DNA of 64,000 bases from CAWIMX01 sp963792785 (GCA_963792785.1 CAWBXO010000001.1:806001-870000); one strand, 5' to 3'. Counted from the first letter of the stretch, positions 21,670 to 31,846 are shown. Numbers and translations are program-made. The notes: generated by a model from the sequence alone, not told the origin.

Positions 21670-22711
21670 ATGAGCACCGAACCGACCGATCGCTCCCGGC
21701 GGGTTCTGGCGGCGCTCGTGCGCGAATACATCGCGTCGGGCGAGCCGGTGGCCTCGTCGCTGCTCGTGACGGCGGCGGGCCTCGGGGTGTCGTCCGCGAC
21801 GGTGCGCCACGTCCTCGCCCAGCTCGAGGACGAGGGCTTCGTCCAGCAGCCCCACACCTCGGCCGGACGCATTCCCACCGATCGGGGCTACCGCTTCTAC
21901 GTGGATCTGCTCCTCGAGCGGCAAGCGCGTGCGCGCGCTGCCGGGCGCGGCGGTCGAGGCGCGCCTGCGGCGCGAAGGGGGCGGAGAAATCGACTCGGTG
22001 CTCGCCCAGGTCTCGCATCTCATCGCCCAGGCCTCGCAGGGCCTCGGCTTCGCGGCGGCCCCCGCCCATGAGGCGGCGGTGTTCGACCGCGTGGAATTCG
22101 TGTCGATCAGCCGCTCGCGCGTGCTCGTGGTGATCATCGCGCGCGGCGGCCAGGTCATGCAGAAGGTGATCGAGACCGACGAGCCGCTCACGGCCGACGA
22201 TCTGCGCGCGGCGGCCAACTACCTCAACGCGGAGTTCTCGGGCCTGCCGCTCGCGCGGGCGCGCGAGGCCGTCGTCGAGCGCATGCAGGCCGAGCGGATC
22301 CTGTACGACAAGCTGCTGGCCCGGGCGATCCGCCTGGCCGAGTCGACGTTCGCGGACCTGCCCGTGGCGGATGTGGTCCACGTGGAAGGCGCGTCGACGC
22401 TGCTCGGCGCGCACCACGGCCTCACGCTCGACACGCTGCAGGCGCTCGTCGAGATGATCGAGCAGAAACAGCGCCTCGTGGCGCTCTTGACCGAATACAT
22501 CGACGGCCCCGGGCTCACGGTGGTGATCGGGGCCGAGCATCCCGATCCGAACCTCCGGCCGTTCAGCCTGATTGCGTCGACCTACGACCACGACGGCCGG
22601 CTGGGCACGGTCGGCGTGATCGGCCCGACGCGCATGCGCTACTCGCGCGCCATCGCGCTCGTGGACGGGGCCGCCCACGCCGTCTCGCGCGTGCTGCGCG
22701 AGTCGGCCTGA
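21670..22711 (+). CDS. hrcA: Heat-shock repressor HrcA, one frameshift
   Basis: DNA-binding repressor of class I heat-shock genes. About 347 codons. N-terminal winged helix: RVLAALVREYIASGEPVASS and SSATVRHVLAQLEDEGF, QQPHTSAGRIPTDRGYRFYV; central GAF-like body; C-terminal LTVVIGAEHPDPNLRPFSLI and GTVGVIGPTRMRYSRAI. An indel near 21930 (after DLLLERQAR) breaks the frame; both sides are family-typical. It is the first gene of hrcA-grpE-dnaJ-prmA. Autoregulated by the CIRCE site upstream. Confidence 0.94.
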
Positions 22712-22716
22712 ATCCT

Positions 22717-23234
22717 ATGACTGACGAACGCTTCCCCGACCCGGCCGACGAGGCGCCGGAGGCCGCGCGACCCGGCCGATCCGCTCGCCGCCCTCCAGCG
22801 CGAGCGCGACGACTTCCACGACCGGTGGCTCCGCAAGGCCGCCGAGTTCGACAACTACCGCAAGCGCGTCGAGCGCGAGCGCCGCGAGCAGGCCGACCAG
22901 GCCGTCGTCGACCTGCTCCAGGAGCTGCTGCTCGTGGTCGACGATTTCGACCGCGCGCTCGCCGCCACGGGCGCCGGCGGGAACGAGGGGGCCGACGCCT
23001 ATCGCAAGGGCGTCGAGCTGATCCACACGAAGCTGGACGACCTCCTGCGCAAGCACGGCGTCGCGCCGTTCGAGGCGCTCGGCGCCGACTTCGACCCGAA
23101 CATGCACCAGGCGGTGATGCACGAGTCGAGCCCGGACCACCGCGAGGGCGAGGTGATCGGGCGAGCTGCGGCGGGGCTACACGCTCAACGGACGCCTGCT
23201 CCGGCCGGCCATGGTGAAGGTGGCCAAGGCGTGA
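22717..23234 (+). CDS. grpE: Nucleotide exchange factor GrpE, two frameshifts
   Basis: Releases ADP from DnaK. About 172 codons: a coiled-coil N-terminal helix (RKAAEFDNYRKRVERERREQ), DFDRALAATG and GVAPFEALGADFDPNMHQAV, ending in LRRGYTLNGRLLRPAMVKV. Indels near 22768 and 23162 break the frame at the start and near the end. It follows hrcA by 5 bases, and its TGA overlaps the dnaJ GTG start. Confidence 0.92.
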
Positions 23235-24378
23235 GCAAGCGCGACTACTACGAGGTCCTCGGTGTCGAACGCGGCGCGCCGGACGCCGACATCAAGAGCG
23301 CGTACCGCAAGCTCGCGATGAAGCACCACCCGGACCGCAACCCGGGCGACCACGCGGCCGAGGAGAAATTCAAGGAGGCCGCCGAGGCGTACGCCGTGCT
23401 GGCCGACGCCGACAAGCGCAGCCGCTACGACCGCTTCGGCCACGCCGGCGTGGCGAGCGGCCCCGGGGGCGCCGGCTTCGACCCGTCCGTCTTCAGCGAG
23501 TTCGACTTCGGCGACATCCTCGGCTCGATGTTCGGCTTCGGCGACATCTTCGGCGGCGGACGCCGCCGCGGCGGCCCGCAGCGCGGCGCCGACCTGCGCT
23601 ACGACCTCGAGATCACGTTCGAGGAGGCGGCGCAGGGCACCGAGACGTCGATCCAGATTCCCCGGCAGGAGGCCTGCGCCGACTGCAAGGGCACGGGCGC
23701 GGCGCCCGGCAGCACGCCCGAGACGTGCGCGCAGTGCCGCGGCGCCGGCCAGGTGCGGTTCCAGCAGGGGTTCTTCACGATGGCCCGGACCTGCCCGCAG
23801 TGCCGGCGGCACCGGCAAGACGATCTCCGAAGCCCTGCCAGACGTGCCGCGGCGCCGGGCTGATGCCCACCGAGCGCAAGATCACGGTGCGCATTCCCGC
23901 CGGGATCGCGACCGGCCAGCAGCTCCGGCTGCAGGGCGAAGGCGAAGCCGGCACGCACGGCGGCCCGCACGGGCACCTCTTCGTCGTCGTCCACGTGCGG
24001 GAGCACGAGTTCTTCCAGCGCGACGGCAAGAACCTGCACTGCCGTGTCGACGTGAACTTCTCGACGCTGGCCCTCGGGGGCCACATCCGCGTGCCCACGC
24101 TCGACGGCGAGGAGAAAGCCAGGCTCGCCGAGGGCACCCAGTCGGGCACCGTGCTGCGCCTGCGCCACAAGGGCCTGCCCGACGTCACGGGCGGCGAGCC
24201 GGGCGACTTGTTCGTCACGCTGCAGGGCGTCGTGCCGAAGAAGCTGAACAAGGCCCAGCGCCAGGCGTTCGAGCAGCTGGCCAAGAGCCTGCCGCCGGAC
24301 ACCTTCGCGGCCACGTCACCCGACGAAGAGCATGACGAGAAGAATCTCTTCGATCGGGTCAAAGATATGTTCGGGTAA
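23231..24378 (+). CDS. dnaJ: Chaperone DnaJ, frame disrupted in the zinc region
   Basis: Co-chaperone that stimulates DnaK. J domain (DYYEVLGVERGAPDADIKSA, with the HPD motif in MKHHPDRNPGDHA), G/F-rich region (FDPSVFSEFDFGDILG), four CxxCxGxG zinc repeats (CADCKGTG, CAQCRGAG, CPQCR-TG, CQTCRGAG) and a C-terminal substrate-binding part. About 382 codons. Two extra bases at about 23808 and 23832 shift the frame within repeats three and four. GTG start 23231 overlaps the grpE stop (GTGA). dnaK is not in this operon or window. Confidence 0.94.
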
Positions 24379-24425
24379 TCGGAATCTGGTGATTGGTGGT
24401 GATTTGGTAATTTGGTAATTGGCGT
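24379..24425. repeat. R1 AT-rich repeat, single arm
   Basis: One arm of the TTTGGTAATTTGGTAATTGG family fills the gap between the dnaJ stop and prmA. The prmA start codon (TTG) lies at its edge. Confidence 0.8.
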
Positions 24426-25229
24426 TTGGAGAAATATTGGCCGGCTGTCGAACTGAGCCGCTGCGACGCTGAGCTCGCCCTCGCCATCGTCGACGATGCC
24501 GGGCCCACCGCCGTCGAGGACACCGACGACGGTGTCCGGATCTTCTTCAGCACGCCGGAGCAGCGCGACGCCGCGGCCCTGCTGCTGACCGCCCACGGTT
24601 ACCCCGCGCGCCCGATCACCGTGTCCGACGAAGACTGGGCCGCCCGATCCCAGGCCGACCTGAAACCCGTGACCGTGGGACGTTTCACGGTTTTCCCGAA
24701 TCCCGAATCCCGAGTCCCGAATCCCTTCTCGATCACCCTCCCCCCAAGCACCGCCTTCGGCACCGGACACCACGCGACGACGCGCCTGTGCCTGGCCGCG
24801 CTGCAGCGGGTGCCGATCGAGGGACGGCGCGTGCTCGACGTCGGCACGGGATCCGGCCTGCTCGCGATCGCGGCGGCCCGGCTGGGCGCGGCCGCGGTCC
24901 TCGGCGTCGACAACGATCCGGACGCGATCCGCACCGCCGAGGAGAACCTCGCGCTGAACGGCGGCGACACGCGCGTGCGCTTCGAGCGCGTCGACCTCCG
25001 CGATCTCTCGATCGCGCCCGCCGACGTCGTCGTCGCGAACCTGACGGCGGCGCTGCTGTGCGCCGAGGCGGCGGCCCTGCGCCGCGCGGCCGCGCCGGGC
25101 GGGCGGCTCGTGCTGAGCGGGCTGCTCGCGGACGAGTCCGGCGCCGTCGAAGCCGCCATGGGCGGCGCGTCACCAGAGTGGCGCGCGGACGAGGACGGCT
25201 GGACGGTGCTCGTGGCCGGCCGCGACTGA
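24426..25229 (+). CDS. prmA: Ribosomal protein L11 methyltransferase
   Basis: Methylates L11 using S-adenosylmethionine. 267 residues: an N-terminal substrate-recognition domain and a Rossmann methyltransferase domain with PPSTAFGTGHHATTRLCL, the SAM motif VLDVGTGSGLLAIAAA, and VVVANLTAALL. Start is a TTG (24426) at the end of the R1 repeat; no better start is present. Residues about 90-101 (FPNPESRVPNPF) are encoded by a CCCGAATCCCGAAT tandem repeat, placed in the linker before the catalytic domain. Last gene of the hrcA operon, an arrangement common in Gram-positives and Acidobacteria. The frame is intact. Confidence 0.93.
   Translation: MEKYWPAVELSRCDAELALAIVDDAGPTAVEDTDDGVRIFFSTPEQRDAAALLLTAHGYPARPITVSDEDWAARSQADLKPVTVGRFTVFPNPESRVPNPFSITLPPSTAFGTGHHATTRLCLAALQRVPIEGRRVLDVGTGSGLLAIAAARLGAAAVLGVDNDPDAIRTAEENLALNGGDTRVRFERVDLRDLSIAPADVVVANLTAALLCAEAAALRRAAAPGGRLVLSGLLADESGAVEAAMGGASPEWRADEDGWTVLVAGRD
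24695..24728. repeat. CCCGAAT tandem repeat inside prmA
   Basis: About four units of a 7-base CCCGAAT/CCCGAGT motif, translated in frame. It sits in the inter-domain linker, where extra residues are tolerated. Confidence 0.75.
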
Positions 25230-25299
25230 GCGAATGAAAAGTCTGTGACAGGGCTGGCGGAACGTCTTCGGATTCGTCACAGTTGAGAAGAGATTCCGC

Positions 25300-27099
25300 A
25301 TGGTGACGCGCATCGCCTTCGCCTCGGCCGCCGCCCTGCTCACCGCGACGCTTGTCGCGCAAGCGCCCGCGCCCGGGCCCGACCGCCCGGCACGCGACAC
25401 GCCGGCGCAGCCTGCCGCCACGACGCCGGCCGCGACCGGCCGCCTGACGGGCCGCGTGCTCGCCGCCGACAGCGGACGGCCGGTGCGCCGCGCCCGCGTG
25501 CGCGCCCGCGGCGACGCCGCCGGCCGCGCCGTCCTCACCGACGACAACGGCGTCTTCGACTTCGCCGGCCTGCCCGAGGGCCGCTACACGCTGTCGGTCG
25601 AAAAGACCGGCTTCATCGCGCTCGAGTACGGGCAGCGGCGGCCGCTCCAGCCGGGCACGCCGCTCACGCTCGGCGCGGGCCAGGAACTGCGCGGCATCGA
25701 GTTCCACCTGCCGCCCGGCGGCGTGATCACCGGGCACGTGCTCGACGAGGGCGGCGAGCCGGTGGTCGGCGGGATCGTGCGCGTGATGCGCTACCGCTAC
25801 GTGCAGGGCGAACGGCGGCTGACGCCCGCCGGCACCGCGCAGACCGACGACCGCGGCGAGTACCGCGTGTGGGGCCTGGATCCCGGCGAGTACTACGTCA
25901 ACGCGGTCACGCGGATCTTCGACCTCGGCATCGGACGGGCCGGCGGCCCTCCCGGCGGTCCGGGTGGCGCGGGCTTCCCGGGCGGGCGGGGTGGACGGGG
26001 CGGCCGCGGCGGCGCCGTGGCCGCGCTCCCCGACGATGTGCCGGAGGATGCGGTGAACTACGCGCCGACCTATTTTCCGGGCGTCACGTCGGTGGGCGAC
26101 GCGCAGCCGCTCACGCTCGGCGTCAGCCAGCAGCTCGAGGAAATCAACTTCAACCTCGCGCTCGTGCCGACCGCGCGCGTGAGCGGCCACGTGATGAACG
26201 TGGGCGGGTACGCGGCCACGAGCGGCGTGATCGCGCTCGCGCCCGACGATGGCGCCGCGGGCGGCGGGCGCGGCCGCGCGGGCCTCGGCGGCACCTACGG
26301 CAGCCGCATCGACTGGGACGGCGCGTTCGAGATCGCCAACGTCCCGCCGGGCCGGTTCACCCTGCGCGCGTCGAGCGACGACACGGGCGTGAACGCCTAC
26401 GCCTCGATCCCGATGACGATTGCCGGCGAGGACATGACCGGCATGGTCGTGCTGCTCGAACCGGGCGCCACGGTGAGCGGCACCGTCACGTTCGACGGAT
26501 CCACCTCGGGCTCGGCCGCCGATCTGTCGCGCGTCCGCCTCGCGGCGGCGGCCGACGACCAGGGCGGCTTCGGCCGACAGCCGGTGGCGCGCGTCGGCGC
26601 CGACGGCGCCTTCACGATCGAGGGCGTGCCGGCCGGCCCGCACCTCATTCGCGACGCCGGCGGCCTGCGGGGGTGGGAACTGGCGTCGGTCACGGTGAAC
26701 GGCCGCGACGTCACGGATACGCCGGTGGCCGTGCGGAGCGGCGAGACGCTGAAGGACGTGGCGGTGGTCTTCACGAGCCGGCTGACGGATCTGACCGGGC
26801 GCCTCACTGACTCGGCCGGCAATCCGCTCACGGAGTTCACGGTGCTGGCCTTCCCCGCCGACGCGACACTCTGGCGTCCCAACGCGCGCCAGATCCGGAC
26901 GGCGCGGCCCGACCAGACCGGCGCCTACGAGATCAAGGGGCTGCCGCCGGGCGACTACTACGTCACCCCGGTGGACCCGTCGGTCGAGGGCGAGTGGTTC
27001 GAACCCTCGTTCCTCGACGCGCATCGCGCCGGCGCCGCCCGGGTGCTGTTTGGGGCTGGCGACGCGAAGACGCAGGACTTTTCCATCACCCTCAGGTGA
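25300..27099 (+). CDS. Secreted protein with several carboxypeptidase-regulatory-like repeats
   Basis: A 599-residue exported protein. Signal peptide residues 1-21 (ending LVAQA), a Pro/Ala-rich segment, then four or more transthyretin/CarboxypepD_reg-like beta sandwiches, each marked by G.V...G.P...A.V and a D..G.F.F..LP.G.Y.L core: TGRLTGRVLAADSGRPVRRA, GVITGHVLDEGGEPVVGG, GATVSGTVTFDGSTSG and DLTGRLTDSAGNPL. A Gly/Arg-rich loop (GGRGGRGGRGG) lies near residue 235. No enzymatic site is visible; such proteins act in adhesion or as periplasmic scaffolds and are abundant in Acidobacteriota. It converges on rsmE with a 3-base gap. Confidence 0.82.
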   Translation: MVTRIAFASAAALLTATLVAQAPAPGPDRPARDTPAQPAATTPAATGRLTGRVLAADSGRPVRRARVRARGDAAGRAVLTDDNGVFDFAGLPEGRYTLSVEKTGFIALEYGQRRPLQPGTPLTLGAGQELRGIEFHLPPGGVITGHVLDEGGEPVVGGIVRVMRYRYVQGERRLTPAGTAQTDDRGEYRVWGLDPGEYYVNAVTRIFDLGIGRAGGPPGGPGGAGFPGGRGGRGGRGGAVAALPDDVPEDAVNYAPTYFPGVTSVGDAQPLTLGVSQQLEEINFNLALVPTARVSGHVMNVGGYAATSGVIALAPDDGAAGGGRGRAGLGGTYGSRIDWDGAFEIANVPPGRFTLRASSDDTGVNAYASIPMTIAGEDMTGMVVLLEPGATVSGTVTFDGSTSGSAADLSRVRLAAAADDQGGFGRQPVARVGADGAFTIEGVPAGPHLIRDAGGLRGWELASVTVNGRDVTDTPVAVRSGETLKDVAVVFTSRLTDLTGRLTDSAGNPLTEFTVLAFPADATLWRPNARQIRTARPDQTGAYEIKGLPPGDYYVTPVDPSVEGEWFEPSFLDAHRAGAARVLFGAGDAKTQDFSITLR

Positions 27100-27102
27100 G
27101 GG

Positions 27103-27843
27103 TCAGCGGTCCCAGATGAACGTCAGGATGCTGAGGGCGGCGATGGCGGCGCGGTCGGCGCGCAGCGTGCGGCCGCCGAGCGTGACCGGGCGGATCCCGC
27201 GCGCGCGGGCGGCGGCGCACTCGGCGTCGGTCCACCCGCCTTCCGGGCCGATCATCACCTCGGCGTCCTGAGGGACCGGCTCGCGGTCCAGCGTCTCGAA
27301 CCCGGGCGCGTCGCCTGGCGCGCCCGCCGCCGGCTCGACGAGCATCAGCGTGAGCGCCGCGCGCGGCTCCTCGAGCCACGACTCGAAACTGAGGGGCAGC
27401 CGCACGTCAGGCAGCACGGCCCGCCCCGACTGCTTGACCGAGGCGAGCGCCACGCGCGTCCAGCGGTCGGTGCGCTGCTGGCGCATCAGGGCGCCGACGC
27501 TGGTCTCGGCGCGGGTCGTGACGAGCGGCTGAATCGCCGCCGCGCCCAGCATCGCCGCGTCGCGCACGACATCGTCCATCTTGTCCGCCTTCAGCACGGC
27601 CTGGACGAGGGTGATCCCGACGGGCAGCTCCGGCGCCGGCGCACGCCGCTCGACGAGCTGCACGCGCACGTCGCGGCGCCCGCCCTCGACGCGGCCGAGG
27701 AACTCGGTGCCCCGGCCGTCGAACACCCCGACCAGATCGCCGGGGCCCAGGCGCAGGACGCGCGTCAGGTGCTCGCCCTCCTCGCGCGGCAGAGTCACGA
27801 ACGTGTCGCCGGGGTCGAGCGCCGGGGCGAAGAAGCGATGCAT
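27103..27843 (-). CDS. rsmE: 16S rRNA (uracil1498-N3)-methyltransferase
   Basis: SPOUT methyltransferase that modifies U1498 in 16S rRNA. 246 residues: N-terminal PUA-like domain (HRFFAPALDPGDTFVTLPRE, HLTRVLRLGPGD), then the knotted catalytic domain with QAVLKADKMDDVVRDAAMLG, VMIGPEGGWTDAE and VTLGGRTLRADRAAIAALS. All family motifs are present and the frame is intact. Its neighbourhood (after the hrcA-dnaJ-prmA block) is the usual one for rsmE, although here it is on the opposite strand. Confidence 0.95.
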   Translation of the reverse strand: MHRFFAPALDPGDTFVTLPREEGEHLTRVLRLGPGDLVGVFDGRGTEFLGRVEGGRRDVRVQLVERRAPAPELPVGITLVQAVLKADKMDDVVRDAAMLGAAAIQPLVTTRAETSVGALMRQQRTDRWTRVALASVKQSGRAVLPDVRLPLSFESWLEEPRAALTLMLVEPAAGAPGDAPGFETLDREPVPQDAEVMIGPEGGWTDAECAAARARGIRPVTLGGRTLRADRAAIAALSILTFIWDR

Positions 27844-27865
27844 CGGACGCCCGAATTATAGAAGG

Positions 27866-28105
27866 GGCGGGGAACTGACGCTGGCGGGGGCTGGGGATCT
27901 TCGCTGTAGGGGGCTGGGAACTCACGCTATAGAGGGCTTGGGATCTTCGATGTAGGGGCTGGGGATCTTCGCTGCAGGGGGCTGGCCCCTTGCACACCGC
28001 CATCGAGCCCTCTGCTGCGCAGCGACCCAGCCCCCTAGAGCGTCAGTTCCCAGCCCCCTACAGCGTCAGTTCCAGAGTGCCCCTACAGCGTGAGTTCCCG
28101 TCACG
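27866..28105. repeat. Tandem/inverted repeat of a GGGGCTGGGGATCTTCGC-type unit
   Basis: About five units of roughly 23 bases (GGGCTGGGAACTCACGC / GGGCTGGGGATCTTCGC) at 27866-27985 face about three inverted units (GCGTCAGTTCCCAGCCCCC) at 28028-28105, with a 45-base centre. The palindrome fills the divergent gap between rsmE and the kinase gene. The family is not seen elsewhere in the window. Confidence 0.8.
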
Positions 28106-28121
28106 ATATACTCCGTCGCGG

Positions 28122-29111
28122 ATGTTCTTCCGCGGTCAGATCATCGGCAAGTACAAGATCGTATCGACGATCGGCAGTGGCGGCTTCGGCACGGTGTACC
28201 TCGCCGAAGACACGTGGATCGACAAGAAGGTCGCCCTCAAGGTCCCCCACAAACAGGGCCTCGACTTCGGGGAGCTGCTGCGCGAGCCGCGGCTGCTGGC
28301 CACGCTCAGCCATCCGAACATCGTCTCGATCCTGACCGCCGAGAAGCAGGACAACGTCTTCTTCATCGTGATGGAGTACGTCGCCGGCGAGCCGCTCGAG
28401 GACGTGATCGTCCGCGAGGGCGCGCTCGAGCTGGCGACGGCGCTCGACTACACGTGCCAGATCGCGAATGCGGTCGACCACGCGCACGGGCAGAACGTGC
28501 TGCACCGCGACCTGCGCCCCTCCAACGTGCTCGTGACCGACACCGGGCTGCTCAAGGTCGCCGACTTCGGCACGTCGCGCTTCCTCGAGATCGCCGCGCA
28601 CGGCACGACGGTCATCGGCAGCCCGCCCTACATGGCGCCGGAGCAGTTCCACGGCAAAGCCGTGTTCGCGTCGGACCTCTACTCCATCGGCGTCACGATG
28701 TACCAGATGTTGATCGGCGAGCTGCCGTACGACACGCCGTCGCCGGCCGATCTCGATCGGCTGATGCGGGGCGAGCTCGTGACCGCGCCGCGGATCCGCA
28801 ACCCGAAGATCCCGCGCGCGATCAACGACATCGTGATGAAGGCGCTCGCGCCGGAGATTCACGATCGCTACCAGCGGGCCGCCGATCTGCTGGACGACGT
28901 GCTGGCCGCGCGCGATCGCCGCGCGCCGCGCGCCGCCCCGCCGCTGCCCACCCCGCCGGCGCCCGGCGCCGATTCGCCGGCCGACGACGTGCACGACATC
29001 CAGAGCCGCCTGCGCGCCCGCGAGGCCCCGCAGCCCCGCTTCTGCTGGCACTGCCGGAAGCCGCTGCACGCCCGATCGGACCGCTGCCCGTTCTGCGGAG
29101 AGAAGCAGTAG
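28122..29111 (+). CDS. Ser/Thr protein kinase with C-terminal zinc ribbon
   Basis: A 329-residue soluble Hanks-type kinase. Motifs in order: glycine loop IGSGGFGTVYLAED, VALKVPHK lysine, HRDLRPSNVLV catalytic loop, VADFGTSRF metal site, SPPYMAPEQ and SDLYSIGVTMYQML. All catalytic residues are present. After a Pro-rich linker the C-terminus has CWHC (about residue 308) and CPFC, a small zinc ribbon. No membrane segment. Start ATG 28122; earlier in-frame codons are repeat sequence. Substrate unknown. Confidence 0.88.
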   Translation: MFFRGQIIGKYKIVSTIGSGGFGTVYLAEDTWIDKKVALKVPHKQGLDFGELLREPRLLATLSHPNIVSILTAEKQDNVFFIVMEYVAGEPLEDVIVREGALELATALDYTCQIANAVDHAHGQNVLHRDLRPSNVLVTDTGLLKVADFGTSRFLEIAAHGTTVIGSPPYMAPEQFHGKAVFASDLYSIGVTMYQMLIGELPYDTPSPADLDRLMRGELVTAPRIRNPKIPRAINDIVMKALAPEIHDRYQRAADLLDDVLAARDRRAPRAAPPLPTPPAPGADSPADDVHDIQSRLRAREAPQPRFCWHCRKPLHARSDRCPFCGEKQ

Positions 29112-29195
29112 TGAGACGTGTATTTGGTAATTGGGTGATTTGGTAATTTGGTAATTGGCCTTGCCATGGCATCACCTGTGCAACAGCGTGATGCC

Positions 29196-29567
29196 ATGAG
29201 TGAGCAGGCCGAACAGCTCAAGGCGCGCGCGCGCCGGTTCGCACTCGACGTCATGACGTTCGTCGAGACCCTTCCGAGCGACTTCAGTTCACGCCACCTG
29301 GCGGGTCAATTGATCCGCAGTGCCAATGGAATGGCCGCAAACTACCGCGCCGCCTGCCGCGCGCGCTCGCGCGCCGAGTTCATTGCACGAATCGGCATAG
29401 TCGCCGAAGAGGCCGACGAGTCCTCCCACTGGCTCGATCTGATCGGCGCCCGGGGCGGATTGGCCGGGACGACAGGCCAGAATCTGCTCTCCGAGGCGCG
29501 CGAACTCGAGGCAATCTTCTCCGCCTCGTACGGCACCGCGCGCCGGCGGCCCAGCGCGACAGCGTGA
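29196..29567 (+). CDS. Four-helix-bundle protein (23S rRNA intervening-sequence / S23 type)
   Basis: A 123-residue protein of the four-helix-bundle (TIGR02436-like) family, first known from intervening sequences in bacterial 23S rRNA genes and related to the Avd accessory protein of retroelements. Typical segments: ALDVMTFVETLPSDF, HLAGQLIRSANGMAANYR, AEFIARIGIVAEEADESSHW. Start ATG 29196 gives the family's usual MSEQAEQLKAR beginning; an ATG at 29166 is possible. It is not in an rRNA gene here but in the loop of an R1 palindrome. The frame is intact. Confidence 0.88.
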   Translation: MSEQAEQLKARARRFALDVMTFVETLPSDFSSRHLAGQLIRSANGMAANYRAACRARSRAEFIARIGIVAEEADESSHWLDLIGARGGLAGTTGQNLLSEARELEAIFSASYGTARRRPSATA

Positions 29568-29643
29568 CAGCGAGACAGCGGCGCAGCGGCGCAGCGGACG
29601 CAGCGGGAGCAGCGGGACAGCGGGACAGCGGGACAGCGGGACA
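29568..29643 (+). repeat. GGGACAGC tandem repeat
   Basis: About nine units of an 8-base motif, degenerate at first (CGCAGCGG, GAGCAGC) and then four exact GGGACAGC copies, between the four-helix-bundle stop and the right R1 arm. Confidence 0.85.
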
Positions 29644-29711
29644 GCCAATTACCAAATTACCAACTTACCCAATTACCAAATGCGTTAGAATCATTCAGAG
29701 GTCTTATCACC

Positions 29712-30689
29712 ATGGCTTTCGCGGGTACGGGCAAGATCTGGATGAACGGGAAGCTCGTCGAGTGGAAGGACGCGACGATTCACATCGCGTCGCACGTCAT
29801 CCACTACGCGAGCGGCGTCTTCGAGGGCGCGCGCTGCTACGACACGCCGAAGGGATCGGCCTGTTTCCGGCTCGGCGACCACATGCGTCGCCTGCAGGAC
29901 TCCGCCAAGATTTACCGGATGGCGTACCAGCTGGACACGCCCGGCTGGTGCAACGCCGTCCTGGAGACGATCCGCGCGAACGAGTTCAAGGCGTGCTACA
30001 TCCGTCCGCTCGTGTATCGCGGCTATGAGACGCTCGGCGTGCACCCGCACAACTGCCCGGTCGACGCCGCGATCCTCCTCTGGGAATGGGGCGCCTACCT
30101 CGGCAAGGAAGCGCTCGAACAGGGCGTGGACGTGGGCATCAGCTCGTGGACGCGCATGGCGCCCAACACGCTGCCGGCGATGGCCAAGGGCGTGGCGAAC
30201 TACGCGAACAGCGCGCTCAGCAAGATGGAAGCGGCCGGCGACGGCTACGACGAGGGCATCGCGCTCGACGTGAACGGCCAGGTGAGCGAGGGCAGCGGGC
30301 AGAACGTGTTCATCGTGCGCGACGAGACGATCTACACGCCGCCGCTCGGCTCCTCGATCCTCGCCGGCATCACGCGCGACTCGGTGATCACGCTCGCACG
30401 CGACCTGGGCTTCACCGTCGTCGAGGCCCTGATCCCGCGCGAGGCGCTCTACATCGCCGACGAGATGTTCGTGGTCGGCACGGCGGCCGAGGTCACCCCG
30501 GTGCGCTCGGTGGACCGCATCACGGTCGGCCGCGGCAGCCGCGGCCCCATCACCGAGCGTCTCCAGCGCGCCTTCTTCGACGTGATCAACGGCGAGACGC
30601 CCGACACGCACGGGTGGCTCACCTACGTGTACCCAGACAGGCACACGTCACAAGGCGCAAGTCACAAGGCGTTGACGGCCACCAAATAG
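29712..30689 (+). CDS. ilvE: Branched-chain amino acid aminotransferase
   Basis: PLP enzyme interconverting Leu/Ile/Val and their keto acids. 325 residues: IWMNGKLVEWKDATIHIASH, GVFEGARCYDT, IRPLVYRGYETLGV, the PLP lysine in MAKGVANYANSALSKMEA, DVNGQVSEGSGQNVFIVRD and FVVGTAAEVTPV. Length is slightly above usual because the last 15 residues (HTSQGASHKALTATK) are encoded by CAAGTCACAAGGCG-type repeat sequence. It ends 4 bases before pilT. The frame is intact. Confidence 0.94.
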   Translation: MAFAGTGKIWMNGKLVEWKDATIHIASHVIHYASGVFEGARCYDTPKGSACFRLGDHMRRLQDSAKIYRMAYQLDTPGWCNAVLETIRANEFKACYIRPLVYRGYETLGVHPHNCPVDAAILLWEWGAYLGKEALEQGVDVGISSWTRMAPNTLPAMAKGVANYANSALSKMEAAGDGYDEGIALDVNGQVSEGSGQNVFIVRDETIYTPPLGSSILAGITRDSVITLARDLGFTVVEALIPREALYIADEMFVVGTAAEVTPVRSVDRITVGRGSRGPITERLQRAFFDVINGETPDTHGWLTYVYPDRHTSQGASHKALTATK

Positions 30690-30693
30690 CGAC

Positions 30694-31844
<1,151 letters not shown>

Positions 31845-31846
<2 letters not shown>

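Larger units (their letters stand above)
29120..29683. mobile_element. Palindromic element (family R1) carrying a four-helix-bundle gene
   Basis: Forty-base arms at 29120-29159 and 29644-29683 are inverted copies matching at 37 positions (core TTTGGTAATTTGGTAATTGG). The four-helix-bundle gene and an 8-base tandem repeat lie between. Empty or single-arm R1 copies occur at 8501-8616, 24379-24425, 54236-54275 and 55983-56019. Mobility is inferred, not shown. Confidence 0.6.

Noticed and set aside
23800..23840. Programmed frameshifting in dnaJ
   Set aside because: No slippery heptamer or downstream structure is evident, and similar indels hit many unrelated genes in the window.
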